From NCBI GenBank assembly GCA_030697825.1, contig JAUYOW010000232.1, positions 1 through 53,884 on the forward strand: a stretch of 53,884 nucleotides of DNA, given 5' to 3'. Source of the DNA: Gemmatimonadales bacterium (GTDB taxonomy: Bacteria > Gemmatimonadota > Gemmatimonadetes > Gemmatimonadales > JACORV01). The notes beneath the pieces are model-generated. The model ran no database searches, was not told the origin of the DNA, and saw only the letters and a list, made by a program, of their open reading frames with translations. Positions within the stretch are counted from its first letter, which is position 1; each line of letters starts with the position of its first letter. This document shows, one piece after another, positions 20,386-28,152 of this stretch. The position numbers were made by a program, and so were the translations under genes.

Positions 20386-21121
20386 GGTCGTCACGCTCAC
20401 CAACGGCGCCTTCGCCGAGAACTGCTACCTGGTCGCCGACCCGGAGCGCGGGGAGGCGGTCATCATCGATCCCGGCGAGGAAGCGGGCCTCTTCCTCGCC
20501 CGCGCGCGCCACGAGCGCTGGACGCTGCGCGCCGTCTGGCTGACGCACGCGCACCTCGACCACGTGGCAGGGGTGGCGGAGGTCAAGGCCGCGACGGGTG
20601 TCCCGGTGCACCTTCACCCTGCCGACCGGCGCCTCTACGATTCGCTCCCGGTACAGGCACAGATGTTCGGCCTCTCCGCTGACGCGCCCCCTCCCCCCGA
20701 CGCGGACCTGGCCGAGGGCCAGACCGTGAGCGTGGGCGGCCTGGCGTTCGCGGTGCTGCACACTCCCGGCCACACCCCGGGCGGAGTGACCTTCGTCGGC
20801 TACGGATCGGCTTTCGCGGGAGACGCGCTATTCGCCGGATCGATCGGCCGCACCGATCTGCCCGGCGGCGACACCGCCACGCTGCTCGCCAGCATCCGGG
20901 AAAAGCTCTTCGCCCTGCCGGATGAGACCGTCGTGTATTCCGGCCATGGCCCCGAAACGACGATCGGGGAGGAGAAGCGGTCCAACCCATTCGTGAAGCT
21001 GGTGCCCGGGATCAACGCGTGCCTCAAGTGCGGCGCCGAGGTCCGCCCGAAGCCGTGGGGGTGCAAGAACCCGTGCGCCAACTGTGGGTTCGTGTATCCG
21101 CTGGGGGACTGTTCCGATTAA
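20372..21121 (+). CDS. metallo-beta-lactamase-fold hydrolase with C-terminal zinc ribbon
   Basis: 249 residues from TTG at 20372, inside the trxB end. The glyoxalase II-like metal motif [33 protein letters not shown] and [14 protein letters not shown] are all present, so the hydrolase domain is complete at about residue 208. The extension that follows, [15 protein letters not shown] and then CANCGFVYP, holds a CxxC and a CxxxCxxC set and probably binds an extra zinc. The substrate is probably a thioester such as an S-acylglutathione-like compound, but this is not certain. Confidence 0.88.
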   Translation: MAAPRVVTLTNGAFAENCYLVADPERGEAVIIDPGEEAGLFLARARHERWTLRAVWLTHAHLDHVAGVAEVKAATGVPVHLHPADRRLYDSLPVQAQMFGLSADAPPPPDADLAEGQTVSVGGLAFAVLHTPGHTPGGVTFVGYGSAFAGDALFAGSIGRTDLPGGDTATLLASIREKLFALPDETVVYSGHGPETTIGEEKRSNPFVKLVPGINACLKCGAEVRPKPWGCKNPCANCGFVYPLGDCSD

Positions 21122-21122
21122 G

Positions 21123-21208
21123 GGGGAGCGGGGAGCGGTACCTCCCGTTGCTCGCCGCGGCGCCAGCAAGCCGCGACGGGCATCCGAAGGTACCGCTCCC
21201 CGCTCCCC
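21123..21208. repeat. palindromic repeat, family A, copy 2
   Basis: Perfect 20-bp arms (21123-21142 and 21189-21208), again ending inward in GGTACC, flank a 46-nt centre. The right arm continues with one more GCTCCCC to 21215, directly against the GTG start of the cytochrome gene. Relative to copy 1 the centre matches best in reverse orientation (both share a GGATGC-type segment next to GGTACC). The repeat fills the whole gap between two genes. Confidence 0.9.
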
Positions 21209-21215
21209 GCTCCCC

Positions 21216-21779
21216 GTGCTGGTGGCCGTTCTTGCCCTCGGAGCGATCCTCGTAGTCCGCGCCCCCGCCCAGCAATCGTGCCCGGCACCGCGCCCTTCGC
21301 AGTGGTCCGCTGTCCGCGACACTCTCTGGCCGCTCATCGTTCATCGCGACGGCGACGCTACGTGGGCGCACCTCGAGCCGGCGGCGCTGCCCGGCCAGAG
21401 CGCGACGTGGTGCAACCCGCTCGCGGCCGACGCGAGCGCCCGGTCAGCCGGGCCCTTGCTCTACGCGCAGTATTGCGCCAGCTGTCACGGCGACGAGGGC
21501 CGGGGCAACGGACCCGGTGCCGCGGTCGCCGACCCGCCGCCGTATGACTTCACCAGGCCCGAGTTCGCCGGGATGCGTGAGCCCCCGGGCCCGGCCGTCC
21601 TCTACGCGATGGTGACGCGCGGCATCGACGGTACCACGATGCGCGCGCACCGCGAGGTGTTGAGCGGGTGGGAACGGCTCGCGGTGATCGCGTACATCAT
21701 GGAGATGCCGGGCCGCGCGGCGGCTCAGAACAGTCGCGCGTGGGCGGACACGCTCCGCGCCAGGCGCGATCGCCACTAG
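21216..21779 (+). CDS. exported c-type cytochrome
   Basis: 187 residues from GTG at 21216. The signal peptide is LVAVLALGAILVVRAPAQQ. One heme-binding CASCH lies in LLYAQYCASCHGDEGRGNGPG, followed by a distal methionine region typical of small mono-heme cytochromes. Two other cysteines occur upstream (QQSC and TWCNP). It is likely a periplasmic electron carrier. The start codon directly abuts palindromic repeat A copy 2, leaving no normal ribosome binding site. The stop overlaps that of the convergent cupin gene (CTAG shared on both strands). Confidence 0.85.
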   Translation: MLVAVLALGAILVVRAPAQQSCPAPRPSQWSAVRDTLWPLIVHRDGDATWAHLEPAALPGQSATWCNPLAADASARSAGPLLYAQYCASCHGDEGRGNGPGAAVADPPPYDFTRPEFAGMREPPGPAVLYAMVTRGIDGTTMRAHREVLSGWERLAVIAYIMEMPGRAAAQNSRAWADTLRARRDRH

Positions 21780-22093
21780 CTTCGGGTGATGCCGATGAGC
21801 ATGACCGTGCGCTCGTGCGCGGCCGGCACACCATGCGGAACGCCCTCCGGCGCGAAGACCAGATCGCCGGCCCCCACTTCGCGCGTTTCGTCGCCGACCG
21901 TCACGGTGGCCTTCCCGCTCAACACCAGATAGAATTTGTCCGCGCCCTCGTGAGCGTGGGCCTTCTGCGATTGGCCCGGCTCGAAGCAGTTCAGGCCGAG
22001 CCGCAGTCGCGGGGTCGCGAAGCAGTCCAGCTTCTGCATCTTCAGGGCGGCGAATACCGCCCGGGCCGCGACATCGGGAAAGAAGTTCACCAT
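21776..22093 (-). CDS. cupin domain protein
   Basis: 105 residues from ATG at 22093 (MVNFFPDVAARAVF). The cupin pattern is SQKAHAHEGADKFYLVLSGK, then VGAGDLVFAPEGVPHGVPA, giving metal-binding His/Glu candidates. It is a single small beta barrel with unknown ligand. The start at 22093 leaves a 52-nt divergent gap to the aspA-like gene; a longer frame to 22162 would run into that gene and is less likely. Confidence 0.8.
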   Translation of the reverse strand: MVNFFPDVAARAVFAALKMQKLDCFATPRLRLGLNCFEPGQSQKAHAHEGADKFYLVLSGKATVTVGDETREVGAGDLVFAPEGVPHGVPAAHERTVMLIGITRS

Positions 22094-22145
22094 GGGCGAT
22101 TCCTGGTTGGACACGGACGCACCTCTTGTGGAACGGAAGACTTCC

Positions 22146-23564
22146 ATGACCGATACGCGCATCGAGCGCGATCCTCTGGGCGAACTGGAGGTGCCGGCCT
22201 CGGCCCTCTACGGAGTCCAGACGGAGCGCGCCCGCCGCAATTTCCCCATCTCCGGCCTGAAGCCGCTGCCCGCCTTCGTGGACGCCGTCATCCTGATCAA
22301 GAAGGCCGCGGCGCTGACCCACCGCGAGACGGGCCGGCTCGACGCGAGGCTCGCCGATGCCATCGCCCGCGCCGCCGACGAGGTGCTGGGCGGGCAGCAC
22401 CGCGACCAGTTCGTGGTGGACGTATATCAGGCCGGCGCCGGCACCTCGCACAATATGAACTGCAACGAAGTGCTGGCCAACCGCGCCAACGAGCTCCTCG
22501 GCCGGAAGCGCGGCGAATACCAGCCGATCCACCCCAACGATCACGTCAACATGGCCCAAAGCACCAATGATGTGATCCCCACCGCCATCCGCCTGGGCGC
22601 GCTGTCGCGACTGGCGGGTCTGCTCGGGGCGCTTGACCGTCTCGCTGACGCGTTCGCCGAGAAAGGCAGAGCGTTCGACCACATCATGAAGTCGGGCCGT
22701 ACCCATCTTCAGGACGCGACCCCGATCCGCCTCGGCCAGGAGTTCGCGGCGTACACCGGCACCATCCGCCGCGGCCGCGCCCGCATCGAGCGGTCGGCGG
22801 ACGATCTGCGCGACCTCGGCATCGGCGGCACGGCCGTCGGCACCGGTCTCAACGCGGAGCCGCAGTACCCGACCCTGATGGTGAAGCACCTCAAGGCGCT
22901 CACCGGCCTCGAGCTCCGTGCCGGCGCGGACCGCGTCCAGCTGATGCAGTCGCTCGGCGACGTGGCCGCCTTCTCGGGAGCGCTGCGCGCCTATGCCATA
23001 GATCTCAACAAGATCGCGAACGACCTGCGCCTGCTCGCCTCCGGCCCACGCACCGGCTTCGCGGAGATCCTCCTGCCCGCGGTGCAGCCGGGCTCGAGCA
23101 TCATGCCCGGCAAGGTGAACCCCAGCATCGCCGAGATGGTGAACCAGGTCTGCTATCAGGTGATGGGGAACGACCAGACAGTGGCGCTCGCGGCGGAGGC
23201 CGGCCAGCTGGAGCTGAACGTCATGATGCCGGTCATCGCGCACAACCTGATCTTCGCGATGGAGATCCTGACCAGCGCCTCGGCGGTGCTGAACGAGCGG
23301 TGCGTGGCCGGCATCCAAGCCGACGAGGCTGCCTGCGCGCACTGGCTCGAGCGGAGCCCCGCGATCGTCACGGCGCTGGCCCCGAAGATCGGCTACGCCG
23401 AGGCCGCGAAGCTCGCCAAGGAAGCGGTGGCGAAGAACGTCACGGTCCGCCAGCTAGTCGAGGAGAAGGGGATCCTCAAAGGCAAGGAGCTGGAAGACAT
23501 CCTCGACTACCGGAAGATGACCGAGCTGGGGGTCCCTGGAGAGGGTCAGAGCTCCGCCGGCTGA
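22146..23564 (+). CDS. aspA: aspartate ammonia-lyase / class II fumarase family enzyme
   Basis: 472 residues. DPLGELEVPASALYGVQTE, FVVDVYQAGAGTSHNMNCNE, HPNDHVNMAQSTND and the signature GSSIMPGKVNP identify the aspartase/fumarase superfamily. VVDVYQAGAGTS and the YGVQTERARRNFPISG segment resemble aspartase more than FumC. The likely reaction is aspartate to fumarate plus ammonia. Fumarase activity is the alternative, and I cannot distinguish them with certainty. ATG 22146 is preferred over an upstream ATG at 22092. Confidence 0.85.
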   Translation: MTDTRIERDPLGELEVPASALYGVQTERARRNFPISGLKPLPAFVDAVILIKKAAALTHRETGRLDARLADAIARAADEVLGGQHRDQFVVDVYQAGAGTSHNMNCNEVLANRANELLGRKRGEYQPIHPNDHVNMAQSTNDVIPTAIRLGALSRLAGLLGALDRLADAFAEKGRAFDHIMKSGRTHLQDATPIRLGQEFAAYTGTIRRGRARIERSADDLRDLGIGGTAVGTGLNAEPQYPTLMVKHLKALTGLELRAGADRVQLMQSLGDVAAFSGALRAYAIDLNKIANDLRLLASGPRTGFAEILLPAVQPGSSIMPGKVNPSIAEMVNQVCYQVMGNDQTVALAAEAGQLELNVMMPVIAHNLIFAMEILTSASAVLNERCVAGIQADEAACAHWLERSPAIVTALAPKIGYAEAAKLAKEAVAKNVTVRQLVEEKGILKGKELEDILDYRKMTELGVPGEGQSSAG

Positions 23565-23582
23565 TCAGCGCGTCCGCGGAGC

Positions 23583-23612
23583 CGAGGCTCCCAGGTTGCC
23601 CGGCGGGCCTCG
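23583..23612. terminator. weak hairpin between convergent genes
   Basis: Between the aspA-like stop (23564) and the tupA-like stop (23621), CGAGGC pairs with GCCTCG and encloses GCCCG-G-CGGGC. There is no T-run on either strand. It may act as a bidirectional terminator. Confidence 0.3.
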
Positions 23613-23620
23613 AAGGACCG

Positions 23621-24448
23621 TCAGGGCTGAGGCTCGCGTCCACGGGCGGGCACGAAGAGGGGCTCTCCGAACCTGGATTCGCCGAACCGGCCGAGGAGAT
23701 CCTGCACCCGCTCCGAGACCATCCAATCCGCGAAGGCGCGCGCCCCCGCCGCATTCACCCGCGGGCGTCCCGCCGGGTTCACCTCTATCACGTGGTAGAC
23801 ATTGAGTAATGCCGGCTCGCGCTCGCGCATCGGTACAAGGCTCACCCGGGAGCGAAGGCTGCCGTACGTCGCCCGGTCGGTGAGCGTGTACCCGCGCCGC
23901 TCGTCGGCGATCAGCAGCGTCATCGACATTCCCTGTCCGCTCTCCAGGTAGCCCGGCCAGGCGGGCCGGCCCCCGGCCTCCCGCCAGAGCAGAAGTTCCC
24001 GCTGATGAGTGCCTGACGAATCACCGCGCGACACCAACACGGCGCGTGCCGCGGCCATCCGCCGCATCGCCTCGGCGGCGGTCGGTGCGTCGCGGACTGA
24101 GGCAGGATCGTCCGCCGGCCCGACGATCGTGAAGTAGTTTGACGCCACAACGAAGCGCCGTACCGCGTTCCCGGCGCGAACGAACGCTTCTTCCGAGGCG
24201 GGCGAGTGTACCAGCAGCACGTCCGCGTCGCCGCGCTCCCCCATCCGCAGGGCCTGCCCCGAGCCCACCGCGACCACCCGCAAGTGATAGCCGGTCGCGC
24301 GCTCGAAGGCCGGCCCCAGGGAATCGAGCAGGCCGGTGTCGTACAGCGAGGTCGTCGTGGCCAGCAGCACGACGCCGCGGGAAGGCGCCTGCGCCGAGCC
24401 AATTGAGGGCACGAGAGTTGCAATTGTCAGTAGTGCCGTCAGGCGCAC
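23621..24448 (-). CDS. tupA: tungstate-type ABC transporter substrate-binding protein
   Basis: 275 residues. A signal peptide (MRLTALLTIATLVPSIGSAQA) exports it to the periplasm. VLLATTTSLYDTGLLDSL, VVAVGSGQALRMGERGDADV, LLVHSPASEEAFV, VSRGDSSGTH and GYTLTDRATYG match TupA-like tungstate-binding proteins. It would hand the oxyanion to a TupBC permease/ATPase, but neither partner is in the window. It is divergent from the Rrf2 regulator across a 119-nt gap that contains the palindrome CCCAC-T-GTGGG. Confidence 0.85.
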   Translation of the reverse strand: MRLTALLTIATLVPSIGSAQAPSRGVVLLATTTSLYDTGLLDSLGPAFERATGYHLRVVAVGSGQALRMGERGDADVLLVHSPASEEAFVRAGNAVRRFVVASNYFTIVGPADDPASVRDAPTAAEAMRRMAAARAVLVSRGDSSGTHQRELLLWREAGGRPAWPGYLESGQGMSMTLLIADERRGYTLTDRATYGSLRSRVSLVPMREREPALLNVYHVIEVNPAGRPRVNAAGARAFADWMVSERVQDLLGRFGESRFGEPLFVPARGREPQP

Positions 24449-24567
24449 GCGCTGCTCCTATCCCACTGTGGGTCTGTAGGATATGGGGCCGACGGCGGTC
24501 GTGCAAAGACGACGGGGATCCCGGAGTTTGGGACATTGCGGCCCACGGCCGCGGAGGAGGCGTGTAC

Positions 24568-25029
24568 ATGCGCGTGACAACCTGGGCCGAATACGGCCTG
24601 ATGGTGACGATCCATCTGGCACGGCGGGCCGGCGAGGGCCCGGTCCCGGCCCGCGAGATGGCGGAGAAGGAACAGCTCCCGGCCGATTACGTCGAGCAGA
24701 TCCTGCTGCGACTTCGGCGGGCCGGACTCGTGAACTCGGTGCGAGGCGCCCGCGGCGGCTACATGCTTGCCCGTCCGGCCGCCGAGGTCTCGGTAAAGGA
24801 CGTCCTCGACGCCTCCGAGCACGGAACCTTCGAGGTCAACTGCGAGCGCCATCAGGTGGGCGTCGCGCGTTGCGCTCCGGATGCCTCGTGCTCCATCAGG
24901 CCGGTCTGGCAACTGCTCCATCGGAGGATCGACGAGGTGCTCGATGCGATCCACCTGTCGGACCTGATGCTGGATGAGTCCGAGGTCCGGGTGGCGATCG
25001 GTCTCGAGGAAGCGGCCGTCCCGGTCTGA
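24568..25029 (+). CDS. Rrf2-family regulator, probable Fe-S cluster type
   Basis: 153 residues. The N-terminal winged helix reads MRVTTWAEYGLMVTIHLARR, then YVEQILLRLRRAGLVNSVRG and ARGGYMLARP. Three cysteines lie in the loop expected for Fe-S ligands (C-x9-C-x5-C, from NCERH to DASCS). Such proteins sense NO, redox or iron status through a cluster (NsrR, IscR, RsrR). ATG 24568 follows GGAGGAGG at 7-nt spacing; GTG two codons upstream is possible. It may control the divergent tupA-like gene or the MoeB-like gene 38 nt downstream. Confidence 0.88.
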   Translation: MRVTTWAEYGLMVTIHLARRAGEGPVPAREMAEKEQLPADYVEQILLRLRRAGLVNSVRGARGGYMLARPAAEVSVKDVLDASEHGTFEVNCERHQVGVARCAPDASCSIRPVWQLLHRRIDEVLDAIHLSDLMLDESEVRVAIGLEEAAVPV

Positions 25030-25067
25030 GCCTTGCGCGGGGCCCCCGCGCCGGCGTTCGTTCCGGT

Positions 25068-26240
25068 GTGACCGGATCGCGAACGGCGGCGGCGGGGTCC
25101 CCGGCGCTGACAACCGAAGAACTGGCGCGATACGCGCGCCACCTGGTGCTGCCGCAGGTCGGTATTGACGGCCAGCGGCAGCTCAAGGCGGCGCGCGTTC
25201 TGCTGATCGGAATGGGTGGCCTGGGCTCTCCGGCCGGCCTCTACCTCGCGGCTGCGGGCGTCGGCACGCTCGGCCTGGTGGATTTCGACGTCGTCGAGCA
25301 CTCGAATCTCCAGCGCCAGGTGGTCCACGGCACGGCGGACGTAGGACGCTCGAAGGTCGCTTCCGCCGCTGCGCGCCTCGCGGACGTCAATCCCAACGTC
25401 TCCATCGAGCCGCACGAGACGCGGCTCGCCAGCGGCAACGCGCTCGGGATCCTTGCCGAGTACGACGTGATAGTGGACGGGAGCGACAACTTCCCGACGC
25501 GTTATCTGGTGAACGATGCGTGTGTCCTGCTCGGCAAGCCCGACGTTTACGGGAGCATCTACCGATTCGAGGGGCAGGTTTCGGTTTTCTGGGGCGAGCG
25601 CGGGCCGTGTTACCGCTGCCTCTACCGCGACCCGCCTACTCCCGAGCTGGTGCCGTCGTGCGCGGAGGGCGGCGTACTCGGCGTGCTGCCTGGGATCATC
25701 GGGTCGCTTCAGGCCATGGAGGCGATCAAGCTGCTGCTCGGCGCGGGCGATACGCTGGTCGGACGGCTCGTGCTGCTCGATGCCCTGAAGATGGGCTTTC
25801 GAGAGTTGACGCTGGACAAGGATCCCGGGTGCCCCGCGTGCGGCGAGCATCCCACGATCGACCACCTGATCGACTACGAGGCGTTCTGCGGTGTGGCGCC
25901 GCCGGCGCGGGAGGGAGCCGACGCCATGGAAGTGACGGCCCGCGAGCTGAAGGACGAGCTGGAGCGTGGCAAGCGCGTCGTGCTCGTCGATGTGCGCGAA
26001 CAGTACGAGTGGGAGATCTGCCACATCGATGGGAGCACCTTGATTCCGCTCGGCGAGCTGCAGGACCGGACCGCCGAGCTCGATCCGGATGCCGACATCG
26101 TGACGATCTGCCACCAGGGGTCCCGCGCGCGACAGGCTGCGTTCTTCCTGCGGGCCGAAGGAAAGAAGGGAGTGCGCACCCTGACCGGTGGGGTGGATGC
26201 GTGGGCGATGGACGTCGATCGGGGGATGGCGAAGTACTGA
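25068..26240 (+). CDS. moeZ: MoeB/ThiF-type sulfur-carrier adenylyltransferase with rhodanese domain
   Basis: 390 residues from GTG. The N-terminal adenylyltransferase domain (about 1-270) shows LLIGMGGLGSPAGLYLAAAG, VDFDVVEHSNLQRQ, DGSDNFPTRYLVND and the zinc pairs CYRC and CPAC. The C-terminal rhodanese domain (about 285-390) has the active-site Cys in ICHQGSR. The enzyme activates a ThiS/MoaD-like sulfur-carrier protein and transfers sulfur to it. The likely pathway is molybdopterin, thiamine or cysteine synthesis. No carrier gene is nearby. Confidence 0.92.
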   Translation: MTGSRTAAAGSPALTTEELARYARHLVLPQVGIDGQRQLKAARVLLIGMGGLGSPAGLYLAAAGVGTLGLVDFDVVEHSNLQRQVVHGTADVGRSKVASAAARLADVNPNVSIEPHETRLASGNALGILAEYDVIVDGSDNFPTRYLVNDACVLLGKPDVYGSIYRFEGQVSVFWGERGPCYRCLYRDPPTPELVPSCAEGGVLGVLPGIIGSLQAMEAIKLLLGAGDTLVGRLVLLDALKMGFRELTLDKDPGCPACGEHPTIDHLIDYEAFCGVAPPAREGADAMEVTARELKDELERGKRVVLVDVREQYEWEICHIDGSTLIPLGELQDRTAELDPDADIVTICHQGSRARQAAFFLRAEGKKGVRTLTGGVDAWAMDVDRGMAKY

Positions 26241-26242
26241 AG

Positions 26243-26326
26243 TGCCGAAGGTGGGACTCGAACCCACACGGGCTTGCGCCCACGGCGCCCTGAACGCCGC
26301 GCGTCTACCAGTTCCACCACTCCGGC
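26243..26326 (-). tRNA. tRNA-Leu(CAG)
   Basis: 84 nt. The acceptor stem is GCCGGAG/CTTCGGC with one G-U pair, then A73. The anticodon stem CGGCG/CGCCG encloses the loop TTCAGGG, so the anticodon is CAG (reads CUG). The long variable arm (GGGCGCAAGCCC) is the class II mark of tRNA-Leu. The T loop is GGTTCGAGTCC. The CCA end is not encoded. It lies 2 nt beyond the convergent moeZ-like gene. Confidence 0.97.
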
Positions 26327-26336
26327 GAAGGGATGC

Positions 26337-26365
26337 ATAATACGCTGAAGAGCCCCAGAGTTGAA
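26337..26365 (-). promoter_or_regulatory. sigma70-type promoter of tRNA-Leu
   Basis: On the minus strand, TTCAAC (26360-26365) and TATTAT (26337-26342) are separated by exactly 17 nt. The -10 box ends 10 nt before the first tRNA base, so the leader would be only a few nucleotides. Confidence 0.6.
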
Positions 26366-26440
26366 GAGTTGGACTTTTCGACTCTGCAACCCGTTCTTGT
26401 CTCCCCGGAACCCTCTCTCTATCTTCGGTTTACGACACGC

Positions 26441-26941
26441 GTGGCCTCGATTCTCCAGCCCCCATCAACCGCCCGTCCTCCCCGGGCCGCCCGCCCGATT
26501 CGGGCCATTGCCCGGAATCCGCGCGCGCGTCACGACTACGAGATCCTCGACAAGTGGGAAGCGGGGCTGGTGCTCTCCGGCACCGAGGTGAAGGCGCTCC
26601 GGGCCGGGCGCGCGACCCTGGTGGGCGCCTTCGCGCGGGTGAAGCGCGGTGAGGTATGGCTCGAGGGCCTGCACATCCCGCCGTACGATGCGGGCAACAT
26701 CCACAACCACGATCCGCTCCGCACCCGCAAGCTGCTCATGCATCGCAAGGAGATCCGGCGCCTGATCGGGGCGGTGGAACAGAAGGGATTCGCGCTGGTC
26801 CCGCTGGAGCTCTACTTCAAGGGGCCTAACGCGAAGGTGGTGGTCGCGCTGGGGAGGGGCAAGAAGGACCACGACCGTCGTGAGGACATCAAGAAGCGCG
26901 ACGCGGAGCGTGAGATGGCGCGGGTGGCGAGGCGGCGGTGA
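26441..26941 (+). CDS. smpB: SsrA-binding protein SmpB
   Basis: About 166 residues from GTG at 26441. NPRARHDYEILDKWEAG, GTEVKALRAGRATL and the RKLLMHRKEIRRLIG helix are SmpB signatures, and the tail KKDHDRREDIKKRDAE binds in the ribosome during tmRNA rescue. The N-terminus before NPRARHDY is 25-28 residues, somewhat longer than usual; the frame stays open back to 26333, so the start is uncertain. It overlaps the next gene by 4 nt (GTGA). The tmRNA gene is not in the window. Confidence 0.93.
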   Translation: MASILQPPSTARPPRAARPIRAIARNPRARHDYEILDKWEAGLVLSGTEVKALRAGRATLVGAFARVKRGEVWLEGLHIPPYDAGNIHNHDPLRTRKLLMHRKEIRRLIGAVEQKGFALVPLELYFKGPNAKVVVALGRGKKDHDRREDIKKRDAEREMARVARRR

Positions 26942-28152
26942 GCGCGCGGCTGGCGGCGGCGGCGCTCCTGGCGTGGTACTCGGTGGCGCCGATCGCGGTC
27001 ACGATCGCCTCGCCCCGGGGCGAGCGCCGGGTGCCGGTGAGGGTCGAGCGCGGGTATCCTGCCGTCGCCGTGGCCCAGCTCGCCCCGGTCCTCAGCGTGG
27101 AAGCGGCCGCGCCGCAGGCCGGCGCCGTGTCGGTCAGGGTGCTGGGCCGGCAGTTCGATTTCGTGCTCGACGCCGGCTATTTCCGCTTCGACGGTCGGAT
27201 CTACACCTTGGCGGGAAGCCCGTACGTCGCGCGCGACTCCGTGTTCCTTCCGTTCCAGTGGCTGGTCGAGTATCTCCCGCGTTTCTTCGATGGCGTCTTC
27301 CGATACGACGTCGCGCGCGGACGGTTCGAGGAGCGGCCCGGGGGCGCCGCCCTGCGTCCCGCCGCGCCGGGCGCCGCTTTGCCGGCGGTGCCGGCCGTCG
27401 GGGTGAGGACGCCGGCGGCCGCGCATCGTCGCCGGGTCGTGGCGCTGGATCCCGGTCACGGCGGCCCCGACCTCGGCATGACCGGGCCGCTCGGCGGCCG
27501 GCCGTTCCTGCGCGAGAAGGACGTGACGCTCGCGGTCTCGCGCCTGGTGGCCGAGGAGTTGCGGCGGCGCGACGTGGGCGTGGTGCTCACCCGCACGTCC
27601 GACACCCTCATCGCCCTAGGCGATCGCGGGCGGATCGCGGGGGCGCGCGGCGCTGACCTGTTCGTCTCGGTCCACGTCAACGCGGCCAACCCGCGCTGGC
27701 GTGACGCCGAGAGCGCGCGCGGGTTCGAGACGTACTTCCTCGCCGAAGCGCGCACCGAGGACGCGCGGCGCGTGGCCCGGATGGAGAATGCCTCGGTCCG
27801 TTTCGAGACGACCGCCGATGCGACCGATGGCGACCCGCTCTCGTTCATCCTGAACGACCTGGCCCAGAACGAGCACCTCCGTGAGTCGAGCCGGCTGGCC
27901 GACCTGGTGCAGGACGCGCTCTCGGGCGTGCACCCCGCGGAGAGCCGCGGCGTGAAACAGGCTGGGTTCATGGTGCTGGCGACGTCCTACATGCCGGCGG
28001 TGCTGGTGGAGATCGGCTTCGGAAGCAACCAGCCGGAGGCGCGCTACCTCACCGGCGCAGCCGGTCAGCGCCGACTGGCGCGGGCCATCGCGGACGGCAT
28101 CGCGCGCTACCTCGCGGAGTACGAACGCCGCGTGGCGGCTGGGAATCCATGA
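26938..28152 (+). CDS. N-acetylmuramoyl-L-alanine amidase (Amidase_3)
   Basis: 404 residues. SARLAAAALLAWYSVAPIAV is a signal peptide. The N-terminal 130 residues form a separate beta-rich domain of the copper-amine-oxidase-N-like or AMIN kind (not certain). The catalytic domain starts at VVALDPGHGGPDLG, followed by a Glu in REKDVTLAVS, LFVSVHVNAAN with the second zinc His, and VLVEIGFGSNQPEA. The enzyme cleaves the amide bond between MurNAc and the stem peptide. GTG start within GTGA; ends in ATGA with the next gene. Confidence 0.92.
   Translation: MSARLAAAALLAWYSVAPIAVTIASPRGERRVPVRVERGYPAVAVAQLAPVLSVEAAAPQAGAVSVRVLGRQFDFVLDAGYFRFDGRIYTLAGSPYVARDSVFLPFQWLVEYLPRFFDGVFRYDVARGRFEERPGGAALRPAAPGAALPAVPAVGVRTPAAAHRRRVVALDPGHGGPDLGMTGPLGGRPFLREKDVTLAVSRLVAEELRRRDVGVVLTRTSDTLIALGDRGRIAGARGADLFVSVHVNAANPRWRDAESARGFETYFLAEARTEDARRVARMENASVRFETTADATDGDPLSFILNDLAQNEHLRESSRLADLVQDALSGVHPAESRGVKQAGFMVLATSYMPAVLVEIGFGSNQPEARYLTGAAGQRRLARAIADGIARYLAEYERRVAAGNP

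Noticed and set aside
22092-22145. Upstream ATG at 22092 as start of the aspA-like gene
   Set aside because: The extra 18 residues do not resemble the family; MTDTRIERDPLGELEVP at 22146 matches the usual N-terminus.
21444-23342. 632-codon minus-strand frame across the cytochrome, cupin and aspartase genes
   Set aside because: It spans several clear genes and has no domain pattern of its own.
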